Shown: piece by piece, positions 28,501 to 36,353 of the stretch
How the letters are laid out: each line of letters opens with the position of its first letter
How positions within the stretch are numbered: position 1 is the first letter of the stretch
Assembly: GCF_014207255.1 (NCBI RefSeq)
Contig: NZ_JACHCZ010000001.1
Location: 2,161,378-2,225,377, forward strand
Reading direction: 5' to 3'
DNA: 64,000 nt
Origin: Pseudomonas sp. JAI120
GTDB lineage: Bacteria; Pseudomonadota; Gammaproteobacteria; Pseudomonadales; Pseudomonadaceae
Translations under genes and position numbers: made by a program
The notes under the pieces: generated by a model
What the model saw: the letters and a program-made list of their open reading frames with translations, nothing else
What the model was told of the DNA's origin: nothing
Databases searched by the model: none

Positions 28501-28976
28501 AATGGAACAAGCAGCCGGGAGTACAGCGCTAACTGGACAATGAACTTTGCTTTGGGCGATTTCGCCAGCTTGGTATCGATCACTTCGTAGCTGTAATCAC
28601 CAAGATCTGAGGGCAGTGCTACCTTTCGGAGAAAGTCGGCATGACCAATGAAAACATCGTCCTGTAACGTCGCCTGGAAAATGATATCGGCACCGGCCTG
28701 CATCGCTTCCCGTGTCAACTCGACCTTCTTTGAGATAGACCGCGCGCCACTCGCAGCGATATCCACCACTACTGGATACTCAAGCTTCAGCCGATCAAGG
28801 TAGGCCGCCTCATGCTCAAGGCCCTTTTCCTGAATCAGGCGATTTTCCTCGGTTTCTGGTGCCCTCTCCATGGGCGATACAAGGTGGGCCATGTCGAGAG
28901 CCGTCAGGTGCTCGCATTCTAGAAAACCGCAGAGATCTGAAGCGGAGTAAAGCCGGACACCATCGACGATTTGCAT
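25572..28976 (-). CDS. TM0106-type RecB-like nuclease fused to Upf1-like SF1 helicase
   Basis: A 1134-aa nuclease-helicase. N-terminal RecB-type nuclease: D114 in GHADF, D134 and K136 in EVIDTKLA, then QLALYSRLL; cysteines 214, 217, 220 and 226 (CDHCRFC then C) with C21 fit an Fe-S cluster. A ribonuclease H-like block begins FFDMEGDPLEEGG near residue 348. The helicase has Walker A FIQGPPGAGKTYTG near 747, DEAGQ near 857, and the C-terminal FQGQEAEIVIVSMATSN and NVAVSRAKTLACV of the AAA_11/AAA_12 (Upf1/Dna2) type. The ATG at 28976 is preceded by GGGAGAG; a longer start at 29051 is less likely. A membrane/coiled-coil gene lies 105 bp upstream in the same direction. Confidence 0.87.
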   Translation of the reverse strand: MQIVDGVRLYSASDLCGFLECEHLTALDMAHLVSPMERAPETEENRLIQEKGLEHEAAYLDRLKLEYPVVVDIAASGARSISKKVELTREAMQAGADIIFQATLQDDVFIGHADFLRKVALPSDLGDYSYEVIDTKLAKSPKAKFIVQLALYSRLLVPLQGVRPHFMHVVLGDAARSERPFRVADYADYLDQVLQRFDAFVSAPQPSITYPDPCDHCRFCGWRDLCAIQREQDDHLSAVANISKSQIKKLQSAGVQTLEQLANIPERISIPKLNGESLSKLRHQARLQHLGRHSDAPIYELLAPQAGLRGFGRMPEPAEGDLFFDMEGDPLEEGGLEYLFGLYIDEAGSQRFLPFWGHSRTEEKKAFEAFIDFLMAHLARYPQAYIYHYASYEETAIKRLMSQHGTRETQVDWLLRNGKLIDLYKVVREAIRVSEPSYSIKYIEHFYMERRVGEVTSAGASIVFYERWKQSGDPELLETIERYNEDDVRSTYLLRNWLLAINPDDSNFVATNVGTVEVDPVAVGASEQEIRLESYRQRLIGQLPEDESQWDDEAIVKALVFQLLDFHRRTEKPVWWDMFKRQDMARDELLEDIESLAGLTRTTQPPVPEKRSFLYQYRFPEQETKLRIGSQGMVVETLSAITLHELDMENRLATFKATAERQPPEDFDMGPGGPINSNVIREALFRYADAVLAGGGHFQAVEDFLFRRSPRVVGLEAGTALLAAGLDPLDAVKQVVRNLDHSVLFIQGPPGAGKTYTGSHLIVDLLQAGKRVGITSNSHHAINNLLAAIETCAEASGLNFVGLKKSTQGAEESRFAGRCITSQDDKTKLLAAWNSGARLVAGTAWLFADEAFSEALDYLFIDEAGQVSVANLVAMGMSARSLVLMGDQMQLSQPIKGTHPGRSGDSILDYLLDGVATIPANRGVFLAQTWRMHPEVCSFISDAVYDGQLTSAPGTERQVLVLDGERPGIPNCGLYFCAVEHDANSQSSEEEAAVVRDLYSYFLGQTYVDKNGEVHRIDVDNILVVAPYNLQVQLLKRELPEGARVGTVDKFQGQEAEIVIVSMATSNEDYLPRDIGFLYSKNRLNVAVSRAKTLACVIASRALTAIRCKTPEEMSLVNTLCKVVKSGSMTRDRV

Positions 28977-29081
28977 ACACACTCTCCCTTGCAGCGCATT
29001 GCCCCTGCATGGCGAGGCGCCCATCGTATCGAGTGCCAGAAGGCGCTCCATAATCCCAGCCGCCTAAATGCGCGGAAGGAA

Positions 29082-29339
29082 TTACTGCACTAACAAAAGT
29101 TTTCTCTGGAGCTGCTCGACATGGGCGCGTTCAGCCCGTAATCCCGCCGTCAATTCCTTTCTTTCCAACTCCAGCTGTCGAATGACTGCGCCGATGCTGT
29201 TCAAGAGGTTGCGCAGCACCATCAACTCCCGCTTTTGCACATCAATATGCTGCCACTGCAACCACAGCAATAATGCCATGACCGCCACCATGAGCATCGC
29301 CCCTCCCATGCTCAACCAATACAAGCTCATCGCATCCAT
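29082..29339 (-). CDS. Small membrane-anchored coiled-coil protein
   Basis: An 85-aa protein with an N-terminal transmembrane helix (LYWLSMGGAMLMVAVMALLL, residues about 6-26) and a long heptad-rich helix (ELMVLRNLLNSIGAVIRQLE and on). The ATG at 29339 has GGAAGC nine bases upstream and starts just before the membrane segment; the longer reading to 29492 would cross the divergent regulator promoter. It is the probable first gene of a pair with the downstream nuclease-helicase and could anchor it at the inner membrane; that partnership is inferred from order alone. Confidence 0.6.
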   Translation of the reverse strand: MDAMSLYWLSMGGAMLMVAVMALLLWLQWQHIDVQKRELMVLRNLLNSIGAVIRQLELERKELTAGLRAERAHVEQLQRKLLLVQ

Positions 29340-29404
29340 TTTGTAGCTTCCTTCGCTTGTTCGACGGTTACAAGATATGTAGTCTTTTATGACACGTCGA
29401 TAAT

Positions 29405-29424
29405 GTTTGCCTGTACAGGTAAAC
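29405..29424. promoter_or_regulatory. 20-bp palindromic operator in the WYL regulator promoter
   Basis: GTTTGCCTGTACAGGTAAAC is a palindrome with one mismatched pair, 22 bp before the regulator ATG and in the divergent gap. It is the expected kind of operator for the adjacent HTH-WYL protein (autoregulation and control of the divergent pair); binding is inferred. Confidence 0.6.
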
Positions 29425-29446
29425 AAATGGAACAGGTACTCAACCG

Positions 29447-30319
29447 ATGAAACGTAAGCAGCAGCTAAATCAGATTCGCTGGGATCTGGCATTACGCTAC
29501 CGACTCATCGAGACCATTGCCTGGTGGGAAGGCCGCCTGACTACTGGTCACCTGATGCAGAGCTTTGGCATCAGTCGGCAGCAAGCATCAAAAGACATCA
29601 ACACTTACCTGACCGAACATGCGCCTAAAAACCTTACATATGACAAACATCTGAAAGGCTACAAACCAAGCAAAGTGTTCAAACCGCTATTCATCGATGG
29701 AAGCGCCAGTGCTTACCTGCACCTGCTCAACCAGAATCGGGAACGTGCCGAGCATGTCGAAGGACTGGCCTTTGCTTATGCGCACACTGAACTGCTGCTC
29801 ATCCCTGATCGCAGTATTCGCCCCGAAATATTGCGACCGATTTTGCAGGCCTGTCGTGAAGGTCTACGGCTGGAAACAGACTATGTGTCCTTGGCCAACC
29901 CCAGACCGGAAACACGCGTGATCGTGCCGCACACACTGGTATTTACCGGGATGCGCTGGCACGTACGCGCTTACTGTGAAAAGAATGGTGACTTTCGAGA
30001 CTTTGTCCTAAGTCGATTTCGCGGCGCCCCTGATTTAATCCATGCGTCCGATCATAAACGTGAGGCCGATGTGGATTGGATGGCCGAAATAGATGTGATT
30101 TTTGAGCCAGATCGAAGATTAAAACCTGAGCAAAAGCTGATAATTGAAGCAGATTACGGCATGCAAAACGGCCAACTGCTGATACGCACCCGAGGGGCGT
30201 TGGTACAGTACATTTTGCAGCGCTATCAAATAGACCCCACGAAAATACAGGCAAAAGCAGCGGCACAACAGATAGTGGTGGCAAACCTGGAGGAGCTGGG
30301 GCGCTGGCTTTACGTTTGA
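29447..30319 (+). CDS. HTH-WYL transcriptional regulator (BrxR/CapW-like)
   Basis: A 290-aa DNA-binding repressor of the type that guards phage-defence loci. The N-terminal winged helix (RLIETIAWWEGRLTTGHLMQ, then SFGISRQQASKDINTYL, residues 18-65) is followed by a WYL domain (SLANPRPETRVIVPHTLVF, GMRWHVRAYCEKNGDFRDFV, around 148-190) and a C-terminal extension (ADYGMQNGQLLIRTRGAL, about residues 230-247), the three-part layout of BrxR/CapW. It is divergent from the membrane/coiled-coil gene and nuclease-helicase, with a palindrome in the gap. WYL proteins are thought to respond to nucleic acid or nucleotide ligands. Confidence 0.85.
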   Translation: MKRKQQLNQIRWDLALRYRLIETIAWWEGRLTTGHLMQSFGISRQQASKDINTYLTEHAPKNLTYDKHLKGYKPSKVFKPLFIDGSASAYLHLLNQNRERAEHVEGLAFAYAHTELLLIPDRSIRPEILRPILQACREGLRLETDYVSLANPRPETRVIVPHTLVFTGMRWHVRAYCEKNGDFRDFVLSRFRGAPDLIHASDHKREADVDWMAEIDVIFEPDRRLKPEQKLIIEADYGMQNGQLLIRTRGALVQYILQRYQIDPTKIQAKAAAQQIVVANLEELGRWLYV

Positions 30320-30418
30320 TGAATCGAACTTATTTCGCATAAATCCCACAGCTCCTTCCACCTTCAATACTGCACAAGCGTGTAGTACCGAAGGGGCTGC
30401 AAGATATGCTGCTACACG

Positions 30419-31522
30419 TCAAATCACGCTTAGCCCTTTGAGCACCAGTGTCGTAGCCATCACTAGACTTGATCCGGCAAGAGCCACCAGCAGGCGATTA
30501 GTACGCGACGAATAACGTGCAAAGCTGTTCTCCTGAACCACTAATCGCTCTTTAAACTCCAGCAACTCACGCTCCTGGGCCTGAATGGCCTGAGCGCGTG
30601 TAAGATCACTACGGCTACTTTTTTGTAGCGTCTCCAGAATGGCTCGAATGGCATTGTCTCGTTTCTCACTCAGCACATTTTGCTCATTGAGCAGCTCGTT
30701 TAGGCGGGCTATTTGTTCAGCATTTTGGGTCAACGATGTATCGATTGCTCCCAAATGCAGCTCCTGGCGTGCGATTTCTTCCACTTTCACCGATAAGGTA
30801 GATTGTATCGCTTCAATATCACCGCTGTTGCGCTCAATGATTTGTGCCCGTTCCTGATCGACACGACCGTTTTCCTGCAACTCCACCAGAATGGTTTGAA
30901 TAGCATGATCCTGTCGCTCATCAAGGGTGCTTTTTTGATTGAGTAAAGCATCGATGCTGGCCAAGCGTTCAGCCTTAAATTCGAGCGCGGTCTTGATTCT
31001 GTCAATATCCTGACTTTGTTGTGTGTCCAGCGCGTCTTTCACCGACAGGGCACTCTTGACCTCTTCAATGTTCTGTTTATTGATTTCAATACGGTCTTGA
31101 GTCGACTTCGAACCTTCGGCAATTTTTCGAAAAATGGATTGGGCTTTGTCCGCAAAACCTTGGCCAGTTTCGGAAAGCTCTTGGAAACGGCCCTCGCTAT
31201 CCGTCCAGCCCATTTTGGCGCGCTCTTCCAGCTCGCAGATTACTGCGGCAAGGAACGAGTAGCTCATAGTGTTGAGGGTAATGACCTCTTGAATTAATCC
31301 CAGCATGAGATCGTTGATTTTGTTCTGAGACTTGGAGATGTCCACCAAATCAGTTTTAGCACTGGAGAAGGTGCTTTTGAACCAGCCTCGATTTTCTATA
31401 GCGCTAACATGACTACTGGAATTTTCGATGCTTAACTCAATATCCTTGATTACATCCAGAAGACCTGAAGCGATGTTGACTGGGGTCAGATCTTCCTTGA
31501 TTATCAGTTCCTGTACGCTCAT
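30419..31522 (-). CDS. Coiled-coil protein with C-terminal membrane anchor
   Basis: A 367-aa protein: residues 1-130 helical globular part; about 135-340 near-continuous coiled coil with a repeated pattern (KDALDTQQSQDIDRIKTALE, ERQDHAIQTILVELQENGR, EKRDNAIRAILETLQKSSR); residues 341-362 a hydrophobic tail anchor (LLVALAGSSLVMATTLVL). The ERQDHAIQTIL and EKRDNAIRAIL units show internal duplication. The start overlaps the stop of the upstream membrane gene (TAATG), so both products are made together. No enzyme motif is visible. A membrane-tethered sensor or pore partner is plausible but unproven. Confidence 0.7.
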   Translation of the reverse strand: MSVQELIIKEDLTPVNIASGLLDVIKDIELSIENSSSHVSAIENRGWFKSTFSSAKTDLVDISKSQNKINDLMLGLIQEVITLNTMSYSFLAAVICELEERAKMGWTDSEGRFQELSETGQGFADKAQSIFRKIAEGSKSTQDRIEINKQNIEEVKSALSVKDALDTQQSQDIDRIKTALEFKAERLASIDALLNQKSTLDERQDHAIQTILVELQENGRVDQERAQIIERNSGDIEAIQSTLSVKVEEIARQELHLGAIDTSLTQNAEQIARLNELLNEQNVLSEKRDNAIRAILETLQKSSRSDLTRAQAIQAQERELLEFKERLVVQENSFARYSSRTNRLLVALAGSSLVMATTLVLKGLSVI

Positions 31523-33174
31523 TAAAATAACTCCAGTAAATCATCCAGGCTGTTTACAGAATTTCGGTAGTCATTTAGACGGTGTTGCGTTACGACTTTG
31601 GCGTCTTGAACTTCGAGCCAGTCGTTTTCGAATTGCGTTCGCATAACTTGAGTCGAGACAATCATGTGGCTGTAAGCCATATCGATCATCACTACTGTTT
31701 GTTTGACTCTCAACAGATTGACCTGCTGACCACGATGGGTATCGGCCAGCGCCTTGTTGCGAAAAGCGATACCACTTTTCAACCGGTCAAAAGCTAAGAC
31801 GGTGAAAAGCGTCAAGGCACCGGTAATGACACCGGTAATCACCGGGGCCAGTGTCGCAGCAAAAGGCAGTAGCAGTGGTACAGCTTCCAACGCTTTCTGG
31901 ATGACCTCCTCAAGCGCAATACCGAGACATAGAACGACAGTGCCCGAGAGAATTTTCAGCACCTCCATGGCTATATCGCCACGGGCCATGCCTTTCGGGG
32001 GGGAAACAATCACTTTGATCGCCCGAACAATCGAAAGTATCGCTTCCCGAAGCATCCGCACCACATTTTTTGCGGTAGTGATAAAGGAGTTGATGACTAA
32101 CGTTATCAAATTTGAGAGAAAGCCCGTTAGCCCCGCGCTAACACCTTCTTTCAGGTATTCCGCCCACTTCAACTTAATTTTTTCGTAAGTCGACTTGATT
32201 CGCTCTTCAGCCAAAGTTAGCAGCGATTTGGCGCCATCAAAGCCTTCTTTGACCAGATACCGTACATCCTGAATCAAACCTTCGATTAGATCTTTGAGCA
32301 GTAAACCCAGTACTTGTCGAAGGGCAAGCTTACCGGCCGCAGCGCTGCCCTCGATCAATAATTCGCCCATTTGCTTGTCAAAGACAGCCTTTTTTTGTAC
32401 CCCATCCACTGCTTTTTTGGATTTCACGTAGGCCGTATCTATTGCCTGCGGATCCAAATCGTAATATTCAGCGTTGGTCTTAGTCGGGTCTTGACTGTTT
32501 TTCCCTGCCGCCCACACTTTCAGATCGGACTCTTGTTTCGAGGAGTTCATATTGAAAGATGTCAGGACGACGTTTTCTTTTTGCGTTGCTGTTGCCACAC
32601 GCTCTTCACGTGTTTGTGCTAGGTGACCACGCGTAGATCTCTCGATTTCGCTGGCGCTGGTGACGTGATCCCGTGCGGTCATTCTCGGGCCTTCGGCAAA
32701 CTCCGTTTCAGGCTTCTTGTAGGCGTCGTAGAACTTACCGTCGGCACTACTCATGTCAGAGTGGGCGGCATCCATCGCAGCATCGTAATCCTCGCGTTGA
32801 AATGGTTCCTTTTGGGCCTCTTGCCAGCCCGCATGAAGTTTTTCATCTGCGTCGTTGGCGACGACCCCTTTTTCGAAGTTGTGCAGAGATGTAATGGCGC
32901 CTCCATCGCGATCCTCGAACATCGCAGCAGTCAATCCGAACGGCCCCATCAACTGATCGATCATCATCTTTTGAAACGAATCGATGAAGTCTGTTTGTTG
33001 CTGCCCACTTGGTGTGGCATTTATGTCTCTGATCAACGCCTCAACGTCCGCGTCGATTTCGATAATCATTTCTTGCATGCCGCTCTGCATCGCAGTGATC
33101 TCAAAATGCCATTTCTCTAACAATATCCATATGCTCGTCATGGTGTCTAGCGCTGTCTTGGTCGTTATGAGCAT
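31522..33174 (-). CDS. Unrecognised membrane protein, partner of the coiled-coil protein
   Basis: A 550-aa protein without a recognised family. Residues 1-330 are hydrophilic and helical. From about 335 to 465 there are amphipathic and hydrophobic stretches (GLTGFLSNLITLVINSFITT, ILSGTVVLCLGIALEEVIQ, VPLLLPFAATLAPVITGVIT) that could form three or four membrane helices, followed by a cytoplasmic-type tail. A basic region, SIVRAIKVIVSPPKGMARGD, sits between hydrophobic segments. The ribosome site is poor; an internal ATG at 33141 is possible. It is translationally coupled to the 367-aa gene. The pair resembles two-component membrane effectors of defence systems in layout only. Confidence 0.65.
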   Translation of the reverse strand: MLITTKTALDTMTSIWILLEKWHFEITAMQSGMQEMIIEIDADVEALIRDINATPSGQQQTDFIDSFQKMMIDQLMGPFGLTAAMFEDRDGGAITSLHNFEKGVVANDADEKLHAGWQEAQKEPFQREDYDAAMDAAHSDMSSADGKFYDAYKKPETEFAEGPRMTARDHVTSASEIERSTRGHLAQTREERVATATQKENVVLTSFNMNSSKQESDLKVWAAGKNSQDPTKTNAEYYDLDPQAIDTAYVKSKKAVDGVQKKAVFDKQMGELLIEGSAAAGKLALRQVLGLLLKDLIEGLIQDVRYLVKEGFDGAKSLLTLAEERIKSTYEKIKLKWAEYLKEGVSAGLTGFLSNLITLVINSFITTAKNVVRMLREAILSIVRAIKVIVSPPKGMARGDIAMEVLKILSGTVVLCLGIALEEVIQKALEAVPLLLPFAATLAPVITGVITGALTLFTVLAFDRLKSGIAFRNKALADTHRGQQVNLLRVKQTVVMIDMAYSHMIVSTQVMRTQFENDWLEVQDAKVVTQHRLNDYRNSVNSLDDLLELF

Positions 33175-33336
33175 CCAATCAAAGACATAAAACCCGAAAT
33201 GGAACCCGCCATCGGTCTAACCTTTCATAAGCCGAAGCCTGATGCTGGCCACACTTTGCTTGTCCTCCGCCAAGAAAGGGCTGGGTTCAAACAGAGTTTT
33301 TCAAAGCAATGGCACTCATTCGTGAGTTGCAGTTAG

Positions 33337-33642
33337 CTACTGAGGGAAAAGCTTAGAGATCACAATCAGTCCCTTGCAACGATGTCCGGTTGTTGGACAG
33401 CTCATTTTCACCCGACTGAAACGGCCAGTGGCAACCAACTGGTCGACTACCTGCGTTTCCGCTTGCATCTGGTCTTTACGATGAGCCCCATTGGCTCTGA
33501 TCCAGTAATCCAGTGAGACCGGCTTCTTGTGATCGATTAACGCAGCCTTGATCGGCCCAAGTACCATGGAACCGCCCAAGGTCTCAACTTTTGAAACCAG
33601 AGCGTCAATGCTGAATGAGCCGCCATCTCTCAACGTAATCAT
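33337..33642 (-). CDS. Hypothetical 101-aa protein
   Basis: A small basic protein; the ATG at 33642 has AAGGA six bases upstream and is preferred over an adjacent GTG. It contains two cysteines in MSCPTTGHRCKG, which with nearby His could bind metal, and a DYWIRANGAHRKDQ stretch. No family is recognised. It lies 97 bp after the Sel1 gene and 162 bp before the membrane gene on the same strand, so it is probably co-transcribed. Confidence 0.6.
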   Translation of the reverse strand: MITLRDGGSFSIDALVSKVETLGGSMVLGPIKAALIDHKKPVSLDYWIRANGAHRKDQMQAETQVVDQLVATGRFSRVKMSCPTTGHRCKGLIVISKLFPQ

Positions 33643-33742
33643 CACGCGTCCTTAAATTTTTTCATCCAATACACAGTAAAAAACTGGAGACCATCAGGGG
33701 ATGTCTAGGCCAAACAATGGAAGCCCCCTCATTTACCCTAAA

Positions 33743-34603
33743 TCAACGCGACGGGCTCTCAAAAGGTTCTCGCAGATCTTCGGCATACGATGCCCAGAAC
33801 AAACGCATACGTCCTTGAGGATCCGGCATGTACAGGGCATCCTTGTAAAAATACTCCAAGGCATCAGCAGCCGCTGCATCACCATTGAGCGCCGCTCGCT
33901 GCAACCAAAAAAGTCCCTTTGAGACGTGACGCGAAACGCCATTGCCCTCCAGGTAACTCTTCCCAAGGCGTGCAAACGCCGCAGTGTCACCGGCACGAGC
34001 GGCTTTTCGATACCAACGAAATGCCTTCCGGTTATCGGCCTCAACCTGTGAAGCTTCACAACTGCCTTTTCGATCCCGCGCGTCGTAAAGCCACGCGACC
34101 TCCAAAGCTGCCTCGCGGATCCCACCTTTAAACGCCTTTTTCAGCCATCGCTGGGCCATTTGCTCATCGACGGCGACACCTATTCCGTAGGTATAGAGCT
34201 GCCCTAGATTGAAAAAGGCTTCAGGTAAATCGTCCGCCGCAGCCAGCCGAAAAAGGTGCAGGGCAATCGCTGGATCCTCAATCAACGTGCGCCCATCCAG
34301 CCATAACCAACCGAGGTCATTTAGCGCATCTGCATCATGTTCGAGAGCTGCTCGTCGAAGCTGCGCATATAGTAGGAGAAATGATTCTCGCGGCAAGACT
34401 GCTTTTAAAGGATTCATAGCCTTCACTTCAGCGTATGACACCATCCCATAACGCTCATACATCTCAACAATCCTCAGCGTCGGGATTCCCAACCCGGCCC
34501 CCAGACCGTCATTTTCACTGGTCTCCTGGAACTCCAGCAGTTCAGGCGCGACCAGAAAAGCTTCAAGTATGTTGACGACATTGGCAGGCTTGGGCATCGC
34601 CAT
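33743..34603 (-). CDS. Sel1-repeat (SLR) protein
   Basis: A 286-aa soluble solenoid. After a 75-residue N-terminal part come about four to five Sel1/TPR-like units with the small-residue pattern LG-x-x-Y-x-x-G: ALNDLGWLWLDGRTLIEDPA, EAFFNLGQLYTYGIGVAVDE, AAFARLGKSYLEGNGVSRHV and the alanine pairs between. Such repeats mediate protein contacts and are common in defence and signalling loci. It is the first gene of a putative four-gene minus-strand operon and is divergent from a WYL regulator 88 bp away. No enzymatic domain is seen. Confidence 0.75.
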   Translation of the reverse strand: MAMPKPANVVNILEAFLVAPELLEFQETSENDGLGAGLGIPTLRIVEMYERYGMVSYAEVKAMNPLKAVLPRESFLLLYAQLRRAALEHDADALNDLGWLWLDGRTLIEDPAIALHLFRLAAADDLPEAFFNLGQLYTYGIGVAVDEQMAQRWLKKAFKGGIREAALEVAWLYDARDRKGSCEASQVEADNRKAFRWYRKAARAGDTAAFARLGKSYLEGNGVSRHVSKGLFWLQRAALNGDAAAADALEYFYKDALYMPDPQGRMRLFWASYAEDLREPFESPSR

Positions 34604-34657
34604 TTCTCGACTCCGGCATCACATTGATTTCTCAAGACGAATCATCCACCCTCTGAA

Positions 34658-34672
34658 CGACAAATTGTGTCG
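34658..34672. promoter_or_regulatory. Palindromic operator candidate between the Sel1 gene and the WYL regulator
   Basis: CGACA-AATTG-TGTCG, a perfect 5-bp-arm inverted repeat in the 88-bp divergent gap, 19 bp before the regulator ATG. It is a plausible binding site for the regulator encoded beside it. Confidence 0.45.
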
Positions 34673-34691
34673 CCATTTAGGGAGTATTCAC

Positions 34692-35741
34692 ATGTCAGGA
34701 AAACGGCTGGAAGAAAAATTTCGTCTGGAGCTGCTCTTGGCCATGATCCCGACGGCGCGCGGTAATACAACGGCCACTGGACTGCGCGTGGCGCAGTTCC
34801 AACAACGGCTGAGGGCGCAGGATGTGGCGGTTGATGACCGGACGATTCAACGCAACCTTAAAGCGCTGATCGACGATAAAAGATACGGCATTAAGAGAAG
34901 AAAAGAGGGGCGTGAGTATATGTATTGGGCCGATAAAGAATTGTCGAGGTTCGTACTCAAGCCAACGGACGCGATGAATTTGATCATGGTCATCGAACAT
35001 GCGCGCCCATATCTCAGTCGTACACTTGGAGGGAATCTTCAGGAACTGTACGAGCATGCCCAGGCCATTCTGAACAAGCACTCCCACCGGCTCCATGATT
35101 GGACGAAGAAGGTGATCAGCAACTCCCGCTTCCAAAATTTACAGCCAGGATTGATAGACCCTCAGGTCTTTCAAACCATCCAAGAAGCATTGCTGGAAGG
35201 GAACAAGCTGGATGTACTCTATCAACCACGCGGCGCGCTGCACCCCAAGCCCTATCGGTTAACCCCTTTGGGACTGTCCTTTCAGGACGCCAACATCTAC
35301 CTATCGCTCATCGTTGACGGCAGAGACCCGGCCACTCCCTATGCCTGGCCGGCGCACCGTTTCAATTCCGCTGAAACGGCGGGTTTTGAACCGGCTCAAG
35401 TACCCGCTGATTACGACATCCGTAATACCAGTTCACTGAAGAGCCTAATTGGGCTGGAGGACGAACATCCTATCCAGCTAGAGTTGCTGGTCGATGAAAA
35501 TATGTTTCAGCGTCTCAGCGAAAACTCGCTCAGCTCAGACCAAAAATTACGAGCCTATGACGCAGGACGCTGGCACTTGAGTTGTGCAGTGCACTTGAGT
35601 CAAGGTTTACGGCTTTGGCTCCTGAGCCAAGGGCCGAGCGTTGAGGTGCTCAGCCCCTCGGAACTGAGAGTTGAAATCTACGCGGAAATCCAAAAAATGG
35701 CGGCGCTTTACCAAGACAATAAAACGCCTCCTGCCTATTGA
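34692..35741 (+). CDS. WYL-domain transcriptional regulator (YafY-like)
   Basis: A 349-aa regulator. The ATG at 34692 (MSGKRLEEKF) follows AGGGAG; an upstream start at 34569 would overlap the divergent Sel1 gene and lacks such a site. An N-terminal winged helix (residues 10-75, TATGLRVAQFQQRLRAQDV and DDRTIQRNLKALID) precedes the WYL sheet domain (KLDVLYQPRGALHPKPYRLT, PLGLSFQDANIYLSLIVDGR near 175-215) and a WYL C-terminal region. It probably represses the divergent Sel1/101-aa/membrane/coiled-coil operon. Confidence 0.82.
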   Translation: MSGKRLEEKFRLELLLAMIPTARGNTTATGLRVAQFQQRLRAQDVAVDDRTIQRNLKALIDDKRYGIKRRKEGREYMYWADKELSRFVLKPTDAMNLIMVIEHARPYLSRTLGGNLQELYEHAQAILNKHSHRLHDWTKKVISNSRFQNLQPGLIDPQVFQTIQEALLEGNKLDVLYQPRGALHPKPYRLTPLGLSFQDANIYLSLIVDGRDPATPYAWPAHRFNSAETAGFEPAQVPADYDIRNTSSLKSLIGLEDEHPIQLELLVDENMFQRLSENSLSSDQKLRAYDAGRWHLSCAVHLSQGLRLWLLSQGPSVEVLSPSELRVEIYAEIQKMAALYQDNKTPPAY

Positions 35742-36353
35742 GCTGTACCGACAGAACCAGCCCCCTCAATCCAGCCATACATTTCCACTGAGTAGCTTCG
35801 TATTAGGTATCCACCAGTGCAGTCGCGCCATACGGAGCTATGCCGCTTCATCGCGACATATCTGGTCGTTCCAGCAGTCAATCCAGATTCCTTGTTCACT
35901 GCGCTCAGAAGGTTGTATGTTTCCCTTCGTTCCCTGCGGCCATTTGAACTACCCAGAGGGTGATAGCTGTCCATTGACCAAATTCTGGATCTTTGCCCTG
36001 ATCGTTGATCTCGGCGACGTGATGCGCCAGCCTTATACGCTTGCTGTGATCTTGTTTCATCGCACTCAAAGCGTCATAGAGACGAGCGTCCTACACCCAA
36101 CAGAACTTGCCTGGAGTCAATGGGTGCCCGACAACTGAGCGCCCATACCCGAAACCGCGAAGCAGTCCTCGACAGGGCCTGCTACCAACAGAGTGGTGAC
36201 ATGTTGGTGCTCACTAGAGCTAGGTGATCAAAAAACAGGCGTTTGTGGCGGGCCTACGCTGATATCAGGTCGACATCATAGAATGGATTTGCTAGCGTAG
36301 CGCCGTGTGTACATTCCACATGCTTTTCAACTTTGTAATGGAATACAACTCGG
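35742..36353. other. Intergenic stretch before the ABC-3C-type system
   Basis: 612 bp with no coding frame I can support; short frames on either strand lack ribosome sites and family features. Base composition falls from about half GC to AT-rich towards 36300, marking the boundary of a separately acquired module. The promoter of the downstream operon should lie within the last 150 bp. Confidence 0.5.

Noticed and set aside
29405..29424. LexA box at the WYL promoter
   Set aside because: The palindrome has CTGTACAG without the ten-base spacing needed between CTG and CAG.
35735..35974. 79-aa minus-strand frame
   Set aside because: No ribosome site, no recognisable family and overlap with the end of the WYL regulator gene; likely chance.
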